Shown: one piece after another, positions 51,957-61,004 of the stretch
How the letters are laid out: every line of letters starts with the position of its first letter
Position numbering within the stretch: the first letter of the stretch is position 1
Notes under the pieces: generated by a model
Told to the model about the DNA's origin: nothing
Database searches by the model: none
The model's input: only the letters and a program-made list of their open reading frames with translations
Program-made: the position numbers and the translations under genes
DNA from: Lysinibacillus_B sp042920265
GTDB lineage: Bacteria; Bacillota; Bacilli; Bacillales_A; Planococcaceae
Assembly: GCF_042920265.1 (NCBI RefSeq)
Contig: NZ_JBDQZI010000005.1
Location: 1-64,000 of the forward strand
Length of the DNA stretch: 64,000 nucleotides
Reading direction: 5' to 3'

Positions 51957-52784
51957 ATGAAAATTACAGCAATCTTAGAAAATACAAAACATCATCAACA
52001 ATTCATAGCGAAGCATGGCTTATCTTTGTATATTGAGACGAAGCAGGCAAATATTATTTGTGATTTAGGACCAGATGACTCGTATTTAAAAAATGCACAA
52101 CTGTTAAATATCGATTTACATCAAGCTGATGCAGTAGTGATTTCACATGGGCATTCGGATCATATTGGAGGATTAAATTATTTAAATAAAGTAAATCAAC
52201 ATGCCCCCATTTACTTATCACCACATGCACTAGACCCTCATTGGTTAAAGCTTGGGCCGTACTATCACCAAGTAGGCGCAACTCCTGCAGTGAATCATGC
52301 TTACAGCCATCGGATGAAATTTGTGAATGCAGATATGGAAATAGCAGAAGGCGTTCATATTATGCATTTACAGCCGACAGATGCGTATACGAAAAACCTG
52401 TATAAGGGGGAAGAGAAAGCGTTAGACGACTTTAATCATGAAATCATGTTAGTGATAGAAAGTGAAAAAGGATTAGTGCTATTTAGCGGATGTAGTCATC
52501 ACGGGATTGTACACATGACTAAAACAGTATTGAATAAGTTTCCGAATAAGCAGATCGCCGCCATCATTGGTGGATTTCATTTAATAGGACTTCCAATTAT
52601 TAATACATTAGGAAAAACAAAAGAAGAAATCATTGCAATGGGGCATACGTTAAATGAGCTACCGATTACTCGGATTTACTCGTGCCATTGTACAGGTCCA
52701 AAAGGTTACACCATTTTACAAACGATTTTAAAAGAAAAATTAGATTGTTTACTGACAGGAAAAACAATAGAGATTGCAGAATAA
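51957..52784 (+). CDS. Metallo-beta-lactamase-fold protein, COG1237-type
   Basis: A 275-residue MBL-fold protein of the COG1237 group, which includes the dihydropterin/ribofuranosyl-aminobenzene phosphate synthase of archaea. The ligands are in VISHGHSDHIGG, GCSHHGIVHM and IYSCHCTGPKGY. The start ATG is behind AAGGGGAG. The bacterial members have no defined role. It lies downstream of a membrane-anchored small gene. Confidence 0.85.
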   Translation: MKITAILENTKHHQQFIAKHGLSLYIETKQANIICDLGPDDSYLKNAQLLNIDLHQADAVVISHGHSDHIGGLNYLNKVNQHAPIYLSPHALDPHWLKLGPYYHQVGATPAVNHAYSHRMKFVNADMEIAEGVHIMHLQPTDAYTKNLYKGEEKALDDFNHEIMLVIESEKGLVLFSGCSHHGIVHMTKTVLNKFPNKQIAAIIGGFHLIGLPIINTLGKTKEEIIAMGHTLNELPITRIYSCHCTGPKGYTILQTILKEKLDCLLTGKTIEIAE

Positions 52785-52838
52785 GGTGTACTTTTTATAA
52801 ATGTTGATAGGGAGTTACTTAATGGGGGAGGTGAGTAG

Positions 52839-53057
52839 ATGGAAAATATATATGGTTCGGCTATATGGGTCGATATTTTACCGCGTGTATTCATAATTTT
52901 ATGTTTTTATTGCACACTCATGTTCTTTCGACATTTGAAAGATGGGGATGAGCGGCTCATTAAACAATCTACACTTGCAGCAGTGTTTTGCCTAGCAGTC
53001 GCATTACTTATACCCGTTATGTATCATTTTTACCTATATACTCAGATGATGCAGTAA
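52839..53057 (+). CDS. Small two-helix membrane protein
   Basis: A 72-residue protein behind GGGGGAGGTGAG. It has two helices (about 10-30 and 45-66) and a charged loop HLKDGDERLIKQ between them. No family. It lies 78 bases before the ABC exporter ATPase and may be a part of that operon. Confidence 0.65.
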   Translation: MENIYGSAIWVDILPRVFIILCFYCTLMFFRHLKDGDERLIKQSTLAAVFCLAVALLIPVMYHFYLYTQMMQ

Positions 53058-53134
53058 CGAATACACTTGAGGATCACTTATTTGTAAGAGCGAAAATCCA
53101 CAGGTTAGTTTTAGTGAAGGGGACTGTTATATAG

Positions 53135-54013
53135 ATGACGATGATTATGCAATTAAAGAATGTACATAAGCAATATAAAGATAAAAAAGTGTTAGAAAAT
53201 ATTTCGTTATCCATCTTTCAAGGTGAAATTGTAGCACTTGTTGGAAAGAACGGTTCCGGGAAAAGTACGTTATTAAAAATCATTGGCGGTTTAGCAAGGG
53301 CGGACCGAGGTGAGCTAAAGCAGTGCATACAGCCGTTAAAAATAGGTTATGTCCCAGAAGTCACGCCTGTAGATGTACGCTTTACGCCTGAAGAGTATCT
53401 GCTTCACATGGGGACGATTAGAGGCATGAATCAGCAGCAACTGCGAAATCGAATAGATGTGCTAATCCACGCATTTCATTTACAAAATGATGTTAAAACA
53501 AGAATGAGTCACTTCTCCAAGGGGATGAAGCAAAAAACAATGATTATGCAGGCGATGCTAGAAGAAACCGACCTTCTAATATTAGACGAGCCACTTTCTG
53601 GACTTGATCCGACAGCCCAAGCAGATTTAGAGCAGCTTCTGTTAACTTTGAAAGAAAGAGGATTAAGTATTATCTTGACTTGCCATGAGACGAAATTACT
53701 TGAAAATGCAGTAGATAGAGTGCTATTCATTAAAGATTGCCAACTAGTTGAAACAAATGTGGCATACGAAGCAACCGAGCAAATGAATCAATTGATTTTT
53801 GAAATTTCCATACAACAATCATGTAAAGAATTACTTCCCTTTATAGAAATTACGAAACAAAGCAGTTTGAACGCGAAGGTGAATAGAATAGAGGCAATGT
53901 TAAAAGAGGAGAACACCGATAAAGTAATACGGGCGCTTATTTTAAAAGAAGCATCGATCAAGCAGCTGCTCCCTATAAATACAAAGAAAGAGTCGTTCTA
54001 CCAAAACTTTTAG
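53135..54013 (+). CDS. ABC transporter ATPase
   Basis: A 292-residue ATPase of an export-type ABC system. Walker A is GKNGSGKST, the signature is the FSKGMKQK variant common in ABC-2 exporters, and Walker B LLILDEPLSGLD follows. The C-terminal 80 residues form a CcmA-like extension. It pairs with the membrane subunit at 54035, with an AAGGAGG between them. The substrate is unknown. Confidence 0.88.
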   Translation: MTMIMQLKNVHKQYKDKKVLENISLSIFQGEIVALVGKNGSGKSTLLKIIGGLARADRGELKQCIQPLKIGYVPEVTPVDVRFTPEEYLLHMGTIRGMNQQQLRNRIDVLIHAFHLQNDVKTRMSHFSKGMKQKTMIMQAMLEETDLLILDEPLSGLDPTAQADLEQLLLTLKERGLSIILTCHETKLLENAVDRVLFIKDCQLVETNVAYEATEQMNQLIFEISIQQSCKELLPFIEITKQSSLNAKVNRIEAMLKEENTDKVIRALILKEASIKQLLPINTKKESFYQNF

Positions 54014-54034
54014 AGGTAAGGAGGTGAAATGCCA

Positions 54035-54745
54035 ATGAAAGGATTACTAAGCTATCAATTTAGTAGTTACATAAGATCCCATAAATACATTCCCCCATTA
54101 TCCATTTTTATTATATGGTTAATCGTGAATTATACTTATATACCGAATCCGATATTAGATAGTTACTCGTTTACTTCTCTTTTGCTCTTTTTTATGATGG
54201 GGTGGTTTACAGTCACCGTATTTCATGTGGAGGAAAGGGGACAAAAGCAAATCACGTTATTGCATGCTCGAAGCTTAGGGAAATATTATTTGGCACTTTT
54301 TATAATTGCTACGTGTATTGGTTTTTGTTTAAGTGTAGTGGCGGTAGCTTATCCGATTGTTTTTGGCTTATTTGGGGTGGAAGCTCGTCCAGTACATATA
54401 ATGATGGGATTGTTAGCACATTTTAGTCTCTCATTTTTAGCTGTTACATTGTCTGCCCTTTTCACGAGAGAAATCGTTAAAAGTAGTATCAATACGTGGT
54501 GGGGTGTGCTGAGTATACTAATTTTGTCTTTAGTAATGGCGACATTGAAGAATACAGCACTCTTACAAAAAGGGTTTATCTGGTTTATACCGCCTGTTCA
54601 TCTTCCGTTAGAAATGATGACTGCAGGCGATGATATTCAATCTATACCTAGCTTATTTTATTGGCAATTTGGTTGGATTTTCATTTATGGAAGTTTATTT
54701 ATAGGGGTTTTTCTATTCATTATCCAGCGTAAGCGCACCTTTTAG
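54035..54745 (+). CDS. ABC-2-type permease subunit
   Basis: A 236-residue membrane protein with six helices. ATG 54035 is 8 bases after AAGGAGG, while the ATG at 54029 is too close to the site. It is the partner of the preceding ATPase, and its size and topology fit ABC-2 permeases. There is no immunity or peptide precursor gene beside it. Confidence 0.8.
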   Translation: MKGLLSYQFSSYIRSHKYIPPLSIFIIWLIVNYTYIPNPILDSYSFTSLLLFFMMGWFTVTVFHVEERGQKQITLLHARSLGKYYLALFIIATCIGFCLSVVAVAYPIVFGLFGVEARPVHIMMGLLAHFSLSFLAVTLSALFTREIVKSSINTWWGVLSILILSLVMATLKNTALLQKGFIWFIPPVHLPLEMMTAGDDIQSIPSLFYWQFGWIFIYGSLFIGVFLFIIQRKRTF

Positions 54746-54798
54746 TAAATTTGGATATTTTATCATCATTTAAACATAAGATCTGAGGTGAATTTAAC

Positions 54799-55089
54799 TT
54801 ATTCGTTACTCAATTCAGTTTTAATCACTTGTCCATTTTGATAGTGGTATATTTCATTTGTATCGATTCTTTCAACATACCATTCATCATATCCAGAAAA
54901 AATGGTTGGTTTTACGATCGTCAATTGCTCTATATCTATATTTCTTTCTTCCTTATGGATAAAAGCGATGACTTCACTTAAAATAAGTTGTTCTTTTTCA
55001 TTCACTTTTTTACTATAAACAACTGTAGCACCTATAGCGATTGGTAAAATAATTATACAACTCACAATAATCAGTATCATTCTACTCAC
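54799..55089 (-). CDS. Small membrane-anchored protein of unknown function
   Basis: A 96-residue protein with GTG start behind GGAGGTG. One N-terminal helix (MILIIVSCIIILPIAIGATV) is followed by an acidic domain that is probably extracellular. No family. It converges on the ABC exporter operon. Confidence 0.65.
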   Translation of the reverse strand: MSRMILIIVSCIIILPIAIGATVVYSKKVNEKEQLILSEVIAFIHKEERNIDIEQLTIVKPTIFSGYDEWYVERIDTNEIYHYQNGQVIKTELSNE

Positions 55090-55162
55090 GCTTCAACACC
55101 TCCCTTTCTTTAATACGAAATTTATTGTTAATAGTTCCTAACATGAGGTGATTACGACAATA

Positions 55163-55201
55163 AATAAAGGCAAGGGGAAGTGCACACCCCCTTGCCTTTA
55201 A
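55163..55201 (-). terminator. Terminator of the Yip1-like gene
   Basis: On the minus strand AAAGGCAAGGGGG and CCCCTTGCCTTT pair around about 9 bases, followed by ATTTATT. Confidence 0.75.
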
Positions 55202-55212
55202 TATCGAGATAA

Positions 55213-55821
55213 TTAAACGAAACTACTGAATACCCCAACAAAAATAATCGCAATTATAGCAAATATGATTGTTAAGAAAATAATTAGTAAAATCGTAGGG
55301 ACGATTATTGTGACAATGGCACGCATAATTGAGAATTGATGCGCTTCTGCAATCGCTCCTACAGAAATGACGATACCCCAAATCATTGTAACAATCGTAA
55401 TGATAGACATTATGATAGCAAAGGCATCGGTTACATATGGAAAGAAGAAGCTTTCAGGAGAGACAAACATCCATAGTATATACAATGGACCCGTAATAAT
55501 TGTTGGGATATAAGATAGGGAAGAAGCTTTAAACACATCCCAAAAAGCACCTGTCCCCTTGAGTAGTTTCCCCATTAAATAAATAACACCCGCATAAATA
55601 AACATAATCACAATGCCAAGTAGTGGAGCTAAAAAGATACTGATTAAAAAGATCCATACATATGAAAAGTCAGGGTATACCTCGGAGTCTTGAAAGACTG
55701 AAAACCCAGTAGCGATAAACCCTACTAAGCCAAGCACGATAGCAAACCAAACTGGTTTATGATCAATGACATAACGAGCGGTTTGTTTAGGATGTAACCA
55801 TACGGAAATAAAAGGATTCAA
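55213..55821 (-). CDS. Yip1-family membrane protein
   Basis: A 203-residue protein starting at TTG 55821, eight bases behind GGAGG, with no site for longer frames. It has five helices in a Yip1-like layout: NPFISVWLHPKQTARYVIDH at the start, then GFIATGFSVF and the final long hydrophobic end. Family members may act in membrane organisation. Function unknown here. Confidence 0.72.
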   Translation of the reverse strand: MNPFISVWLHPKQTARYVIDHKPVWFAIVLGLVGFIATGFSVFQDSEVYPDFSYVWIFLISIFLAPLLGIVIMFIYAGVIYLMGKLLKGTGAFWDVFKASSLSYIPTIITGPLYILWMFVSPESFFFPYVTDAFAIIMSIITIVTMIWGIVISVGAIAEAHQFSIMRAIVTIIVPTILLIIFLTIIFAIIAIIFVGVFSSFV

Positions 55822-55885
55822 ACGAAGCACCTCCAAAGTTGTAATCCATATTAGTATACTAAAAATAACAGAATTTGTCAGTATC

Positions 55886-56045
55886 AACTTCTTTTAGCTT
55901 GTGTTCAAACACCTGCTAAAAGAAGTTAACCCTCCGACGGATGTCATGGATTTGGAATGGAGTTCTTTGTGCAAGCACAAAGCCGAACCCAGACGCAATT
56001 ACGCCAAGGCGTAATTGATTGTGACATTCATTTAATGAATAAAAA
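55886..56045. ncRNA. Structured intergenic element with several hairpins
   Basis: The stretch has AACTTCTTTTAGC/GCTAAAAGAAGTT (55886-55927), CTTTGTGC/GCACAAAG (55965-55982), CAATTACGCC/GGCGTAATTG (55996-56017) and ATTCAT/ATGAAT. It lies between bpsB and the Yip1-like gene with no open frame. It may be a dispersed repeat or a structured RNA. There is no homologous copy elsewhere in this window. Confidence 0.4.
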
Positions 56046-56057
56046 CACTGTTTCTCA

Positions 56058-56600
56058 TTATATGTTAGATTGTTTACGATGTACATATTGTTCGTAGTTT
56101 GTTGCGGCTTTTAATGCTTTTTCCTCGGTAGGAATGCGAACGGATAGCATAATGCCGTTTAAAATAGTAAAGCAAATCGCGGTAACATACGCCTCGAACA
56201 TGAACGGTAGAAGCGCAATTTCAAGAGAAACGACTAAATAATTAGGGTGTCTCATATAGACATAAGGTCCTTTTGCCACGACATTAGCGCCAGGTAAAAT
56301 CATGATTCGCGTATTCCAAAATTCTCCTAAAGAAGTTAAACACCAAACACGTAACGCTTGTGTACAGAGAAAAAGTACAAGTAGCCACCCAAAAATAGGA
56401 GAGGGTGTTAAGTCAAAGTATAAAACCTCTACTAGTAAACTAACAAAAAAGCTCACGTGTAATAAAATCATAAATGGATAGTGGGAGGCCCCTGCTTCAT
56501 AAGCGCCTTTTGCCAGCATGCGCTTTTCATTGCGTTTTGCAATGACTAGCTCCAATAATCGTTGCATAATGACAATGGAGAATAGGACAAAAAAGATCAC
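56058..56600 (-). CDS. bpsB: Isoprenylcysteine carboxyl methyltransferase-like BpsB
   Basis: A 180-residue membrane methyltransferase starting at GTG 56600 behind GGAGGG; a longer frame to 56651 overlaps the previous gene. The ICMT signature GPYVYMRHPNYLVVSLE is present, with four or five helices. In Bacillus, BpsB (YpbQ) methylates the alkylpyrones made by BpsA. Its start lies 2 bases past the bpsA stop, so the two are translationally coupled. Confidence 0.87.
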   Translation of the reverse strand: MIFFVLFSIVIMQRLLELVIAKRNEKRMLAKGAYEAGASHYPFMILLHVSFFVSLLVEVLYFDLTPSPIFGWLLVLFLCTQALRVWCLTSLGEFWNTRIMILPGANVVAKGPYVYMRHPNYLVVSLEIALLPFMFEAYVTAICFTILNGIMLSVRIPTEEKALKAATNYEQYVHRKQSNI

Positions 56601-56601
56601 T

Positions 56602-57690
56602 TTACTCCCTCCATTCCAATAATACGGCTTCCCCACTAAAGCCAGGACCAAGTGCTACTAATAACCCGTACGTATTGGATGTATGTTTTTTTAGTAAATA
56701 TTGCTCTAACACATAAAGGACGGTCGGGGAGGACATATTGCCGTGCTGTTTTAAAATATTGCGAGAGATAGCGGTATGGTGCTCAGTGAGTTGTAGTGCA
56801 TCCTCATAAGCTTGTAATACTTTTTTTCCACCAGGGTGAGCGACAAATTGCTCTATTTGTTCTGGTCTAAGTCCGTGTTCCTCCAAAAACTCATGAATGA
56901 ATGGACCAAGCCATGTAGAAATAATAGAAGGAATACTTTTAGAAAAGATCACGTAAAAGCCGCTGTTTTTTACATTCCACCCCATCACATCTTCAGATTG
57001 AGGCATCCATTTGGAAGCTGACCCAAGAATATGCGGCATGCGTCTATTTTGCGGGAGCGCTACGTCATCACCACAAACAAGTGCACAGGCAGCACCATCT
57101 GCAAATAGTGCTGTGCCGATGAGGTTATTTTTAGAGTAATCGTTTTTCTGGAATGTGAGGCTACATAGCTCGATACAGACGACGAGCACCTTTGCTGTCG
57201 GATGGGCCTTGCAGTAGTCATAAGCGCGGCTAATGCCAGCAGCGCCTCCTGCACAGCCAAGCCCCCAAATCGGTATCCGTACGACCCGATCAGAAAAGGG
57301 TAGGATATTCATGACACGAGCATCGATACTAGGTGTAGAGATGCCTGTACTACTCACAAAAATAAGAGCATCGATATCTTCAGTCGAGATCGGTTGATCG
57401 AGGAAAGCACTATTCGCTACACATCGCTCGATGACCTCTACACTATAGTTGACAGCTAAATCAATATAAAGACGATTGCGTTCTTCAAATGAATGTTCAT
57501 GACGATACCATTCAGCAGGTACACATAAATTGCGTGTGTCTATTTCAGCATTATCAAATACTGGTAGTAAACGTTCGAGTTTAGGAATCTTATCCTGGAA
57601 TAGTTCTTTCGTTAATTCCTCAATGTTCGATTGTTGCAATGTATAAGGTGGTGTATATGTACTAACCGAAGCAATTTTAGGCATAAGCAC
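56602..57690 (-). CDS. bpsA: Type III polyketide synthase BpsA
   Basis: A 362-residue chalcone-synthase-like enzyme with an intact triad: Cys146 (WGLGCAGGA), His285 (FVAHPGGKK) and Asn318 (KQHGNMSSPT). It condenses long-chain acyl-CoA with malonyl-CoA units to form triketide or tetraketide alkylpyrones. The partner BpsB methylates them. The ribosome site is AGAAGGAGAT. Alkylpyrones in Bacillus are membrane-associated lipids of uncertain role. Confidence 0.92.
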   Translation of the reverse strand: MLMPKIASVSTYTPPYTLQQSNIEELTKELFQDKIPKLERLLPVFDNAEIDTRNLCVPAEWYRHEHSFEERNRLYIDLAVNYSVEVIERCVANSAFLDQPISTEDIDALIFVSSTGISTPSIDARVMNILPFSDRVVRIPIWGLGCAGGAAGISRAYDYCKAHPTAKVLVVCIELCSLTFQKNDYSKNNLIGTALFADGAACALVCGDDVALPQNRRMPHILGSASKWMPQSEDVMGWNVKNSGFYVIFSKSIPSIISTWLGPFIHEFLEEHGLRPEQIEQFVAHPGGKKVLQAYEDALQLTEHHTAISRNILKQHGNMSSPTVLYVLEQYLLKKHTSNTYGLLVALGPGFSGEAVLLEWRE

Positions 57691-57822
57691 ATCTCCTTCT
57701 TAAATAAGTGTTCTTTTCAATGTATTGAAGGAGAGGGAGAAATATACAAATAAGTTGTGTAGAAGCTTTTCTTAAGTAAAATAAGCTATCTCACGATTAC
57801 GTTTGATAGCTCATTTGAAAGA

Positions 57823-58671
57823 CTAATTTAAGTAACGACCTTGCTTAGGGATAGCGAGTTGGTCAAAGTTTGTAGCGAGTCGTGTTAAGCTTTGTGCCAG
57901 TTCTTCGCCAGACATGGGGATGCCGTGACCTGTAATGGCAACAGCAGGTTTAAGTGCCTCTAGTTTTTTTACTGATTCCCACGCTTTGTCCCAGTCTGTT
58001 GTCAAATATTTTGGCGGACCACTCAACTCTTTTTCCTGCATGAGAACTCGATAAAGGGATTCCTGTTTGACCGTTACAAATGCATCACCAACAATTAACG
58101 ACTGATCCGATTCTCTAAAGAACGACACATGTCCTGGAGAATGTCCTGGTGTATGGAGCCATTTCCAATCTTTTAGGTTCGGAACAGAGCCGTCTTCTGG
58201 CAAAGGTTGCACATAGTTACCGAGTGAGATTGCATCATTGGGGAATATCGGAGACATCCTAGCAACAAGTCCACCACCTACAGTAGGATCTGGATTAGCA
58301 TAATTCATCTGTCCTGTTAAGTATGGAATTTCATTTTTATGTGCATAGACGGGTACATTCCAATGATTGATTAATTCAATAATAGCGCCGATATGGTCAA
58401 AATGTCCATGCGTTAAGAGAATAGCATCAGGTTTAGTGTTTGGACCAAATCGATTCTCCGCTTCTTGAATAATGGCATTAGCCGATTTTGGCATGCCTGC
58501 GTCTATCAATGTCCAACCAGTATTTTTAGAAGGGTCGCCGATGAAGCAAATATTTACAACCTGAATGGTATAACAATAAATATCAGGAACGACAACTTGT
58601 CCTACCATACTTAATATGGATGTCATAGGGATAAACTTATAATCTTCACCATAATTCATGTGCTCATTCAT
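57823..58671 (-). CDS. Metallo-beta-lactamase-fold hydrolase
   Basis: A 282-residue MBL-fold protein. LTHGHFDHIGAI, TPGHSPGHVSFF, IVGDAFVTVK and ITGHGIPMSG hold the metal ligands, all present. It may be a lactonase, thioesterase or detoxifying hydrolase. No signal peptide. It lies 130 bases before bpsA on the minus strand, so it is probably a separate transcript. A start ATG at 58671 is behind GGAGG. Confidence 0.82.
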   Translation of the reverse strand: MNEHMNYGEDYKFIPMTSILSMVGQVVVPDIYCYTIQVVNICFIGDPSKNTGWTLIDAGMPKSANAIIQEAENRFGPNTKPDAILLTHGHFDHIGAIIELINHWNVPVYAHKNEIPYLTGQMNYANPDPTVGGGLVARMSPIFPNDAISLGNYVQPLPEDGSVPNLKDWKWLHTPGHSPGHVSFFRESDQSLIVGDAFVTVKQESLYRVLMQEKELSGPPKYLTTDWDKAWESVKKLEALKPAVAITGHGIPMSGEELAQSLTRLATNFDQLAIPKQGRYLN

Positions 58672-58814
58672 CTAAAAACCTCCATTTTTACGATATGAAA
58701 TAGTGTGCCAATAACTAATCTTGTCATACACAGAAAAATCATTGTGGATAGTGCGTTATTTTAGTAGGTCATTGGTCAAAATAAACATGTATATGAAATA
58801 TGGAGGGAAATAAC

Positions 58815-59031
58815 ATGAAGGCAGTAACTTATCAAGGTATGAAAGATGTACAAGTAAAAGAAGTGCCAGACGCTAAATTACAAAAGCACGATGATATACT
58901 TGTTCGCATAACGACTACGGCTATTTGTGGCTCAGATTTACCATCGTATGCCACTAACACAGGCAAGTGAGGCATACCGAATGTTTCATGATCATGAAGA
59001 GGAAAGTATTAAATTTGTACTAAAACCATGA
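58815..59031 (+). pseudogene. Alcohol dehydrogenase with an internal deletion
   Basis: ATG 58815 with TGGAGGG opens a frame of the zinc alcohol dehydrogenase (MDR) N-terminus: MKAVTYQGMKDVQVKEVPDA, then TTTAICGSDLP. About 42 codons in, the sequence jumps to the C-terminal tail, MPLTQASEAYRMFHDHEEES and IKFVLKP, in another frame, ending at TGA 59031. The central 300 residues or so are missing. It is a clear remnant of one in-frame gene of normal length, about 380 codons. Confidence 0.85.
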
Positions 59032-59065
59032 AAGATTGGTAATAATGTAAATAAATCCGAACAAA

Positions 59066-59106
59066 AGTAGCTTGTTGATGAGTACGTCACAAGCTATTTT
59101 TTATTT
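59066..59106 (+). terminator. Terminator after the deleted dehydrogenase
   Basis: AGTAGCTTGT and ACAAGCTATT pair around about 13 bases, followed by TTTTATTTTT. It is probably the original terminator of the dehydrogenase gene. Confidence 0.75.
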
Positions 59107-59218
59107 TTGGGAAGGTCTCTCAGACATTAAACAGTTCACTTAAGGGAGGGAGTGTTGTCAATAATTTAAATGCCTGAGAGTGATGTGATGCTTTAATGAA
59201 AAGAGAGCGTCATTCATT

Positions 59219-59479
59219 TTACCAAAGGAATGCTGATGCTAAGACAATACCCGTAACGGTGCCGAGTGCAACACCATAAACAAATGCTCTACCACGGCCG
59301 TAGTAAGGACCCCAGAAGCCGAAGCCAAATCCACCAAAGCCGCTATCGGGTTGAATCCAAACCATTCTTCGATTTACACGCGTAATCGTACCAACATGAA
59401 CTTGCCCTTGATTGTCTGTAATGCGTACTCTTTTTCCTTGGTATTTACAGCATAAATCGTACATATTAGATTGCCCCAT
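59219..59479 (-). CDS. Small Gly/Phe-rich protein
   Basis: An 86-residue protein with AGGAGG before ATG. The N-terminal half reads like a small SH3-like barrel (KYQGKRVRITDNQGQVHVGT). It is followed by a Gly/Phe/Trp-rich stretch (SGFGGFGFGFWGPYYGRGRA) and a C-terminal membrane helix. The composition recalls spore-coat or surface peptides. No family could be assigned. Confidence 0.68.
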   Translation of the reverse strand: MGQSNMYDLCCKYQGKRVRITDNQGQVHVGTITRVNRRMVWIQPDSGFGGFGFGFWGPYYGRGRAFVYGVALGTVTGIVLASAFLW

Positions 59480-59584
59480 TTTCTAACCTCCTTTTCCTAT
59501 AGCTATCTTCTAATATATGTAATGGGAATTAATAGACACGTGCTATTCGTCCAGCACATATAATAAGGAAAAAAGGGTGAGAAA

Positions 59585-60427
59585 ATGCCGGTTATTCCTA
59601 CACAGAAGTTACTATATAAAATCAGTGAATCGTGTAAGCAACAACCTAAAAATCAACTAGCTGAAGTCCAGCGTAAAATAATTGTTACCCCCCTCTTAAA
59701 GCTATTCCCGCAAGTACCACAAGAAGCGCTCTACTACGAGCTGTTAAATAGTGGTCTATTTAAACCGCACGAATGGATGGCTTTAGATGATACAGTAAAG
59801 CAGCTAGAAGAAAGAGATGTGTGGGGCATTGTAAAAAAAGAATATAGAAGGTTAAAGCCTCTTTGGGATGGGCCAAAGGTAAGGATTTATATATATCCAT
59901 TAACAAACAATAGACCAATATTCGAGGGTATGACAGCCAATAAAAACGGTGTTGCTTTTAATAAAGCCTTATTTTTATTTGTTACAACAGATTTAGCTGA
60001 AGCCGAATTGACCACTTTATTTGTCCATGAGTACCACCATAGTTGCCGATTGTTTTATTTAAACAAAACGCCGCAAGAAATGTTGCTAAAGGACTCCGTC
60101 GTGCTAGAGGGGATGGCAGAATGGGCAGTAGAAGAGTTATACGGTGAAAAATCGTTATCTCCATGGGCAAAGCGCTATTCCTATGAAGAAGCTCTAATGA
60201 TTTGGAAACAATCATTTGTACCAGCATTAAATGTCAAAGGAGTAGGGAATCATCACGCCTACTTATATGGTGATCGAAAGAAACAACTACCCAAATGGAT
60301 TGGCTACTGTATTGGCTACCACATCGTACAATCGTATTTGAAAAATAAAGGCCCAGTAGAGCAATCCACTTTATGCAAAATACCTACTGATGATCTATTA
60401 GCAGGTTCTGATTTTTCTACTGATTAA
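59585..60427 (+). CDS. DUF2268 putative zinc protease
   Basis: A 280-residue protein with HEYHH (148-152, an HExxH zinc-binding site) and, 27 residues later, GMAEW with Glu179 as a possible third ligand. The sequence is typical of DUF2268 putative Zn-dependent proteases. No signal peptide is visible. The ATG is behind AAAAGGGTGAG. Function unknown. Confidence 0.82.
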   Translation: MPVIPTQKLLYKISESCKQQPKNQLAEVQRKIIVTPLLKLFPQVPQEALYYELLNSGLFKPHEWMALDDTVKQLEERDVWGIVKKEYRRLKPLWDGPKVRIYIYPLTNNRPIFEGMTANKNGVAFNKALFLFVTTDLAEAELTTLFVHEYHHSCRLFYLNKTPQEMLLKDSVVLEGMAEWAVEELYGEKSLSPWAKRYSYEEALMIWKQSFVPALNVKGVGNHHAYLYGDRKKQLPKWIGYCIGYHIVQSYLKNKGPVEQSTLCKIPTDDLLAGSDFSTD

Positions 60428-60527
60428 GCGAGAATAGGAGAGTCTAGTATCAGTTTTGTACGATCATTTTATGTAGTTATAGGAAAAAACGGAATTATAA
60501 AGTTATTAATCAAAAGGAGAGGAAAGC

Positions 60528-60863
60528 ATGGAGGTCGCAATAGTAGTCCTTCAATTGCTGCTTGTAATCGTTTTTAGTATGACCAGTATTAGAAAAATAG
60601 CAGGCATAGAGATGGATCAAAGAGCGTTGTCAAAACATGAGCACCGCATTGCAGTAGGTTTTATGGAAATGGTTGCAGTGATTTGTTTACTACTAGGGTT
60701 TTATTATGAAACACTGGTGATGTACGGCGCACTCATGTTAGTAGTGCTTGCGATTGGCCGTATAAGGACACATTTACGTGTGACACAGACATTTAGAGAA
60801 CAACTACCTACTATTTTTGGGGGCGTTTTCGCTTTAATTTTATTATTCCTAGTTGTCTCGTAA
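60528..60863 (+). CDS. DoxX-family membrane protein
   Basis: A 111-residue protein with four membrane helices. The segment FSMTSIRKIAGIEMD followed by HRIAVGFMEMVAVICLLLGF is typical of the DoxX-like family. Members affect redox or membrane processes. ATG is behind AAAGGAGAGG. A terminator follows. Confidence 0.75.
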   Translation: MEVAIVVLQLLLVIVFSMTSIRKIAGIEMDQRALSKHEHRIAVGFMEMVAVICLLLGFYYETLVMYGALMLVVLAIGRIRTHLRVTQTFREQLPTIFGGVFALILLFLVVS

Positions 60864-60885
60864 TAAACTTATATCTTAGTGAAAA

Positions 60886-60927
60886 GAGCCTTCCTTTTAG
60901 CTAATTGGCTATAAGGGAGGATTTTTT
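60886..60927 (+). terminator. Terminator after the DoxX-like gene
   Basis: CCTTCCTTTTAGC and GCTATAAGGGAGG form the stem, followed by ATTTTTTAAT. Confidence 0.75.
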
Positions 60928-61004
60928 AATAAGTAAGGTGATAGACAAAGGAACCTTTTCCTAATTTTACAAGTCCTATAAGCAAAAATAAGGAGAGAAT
61001 GATA

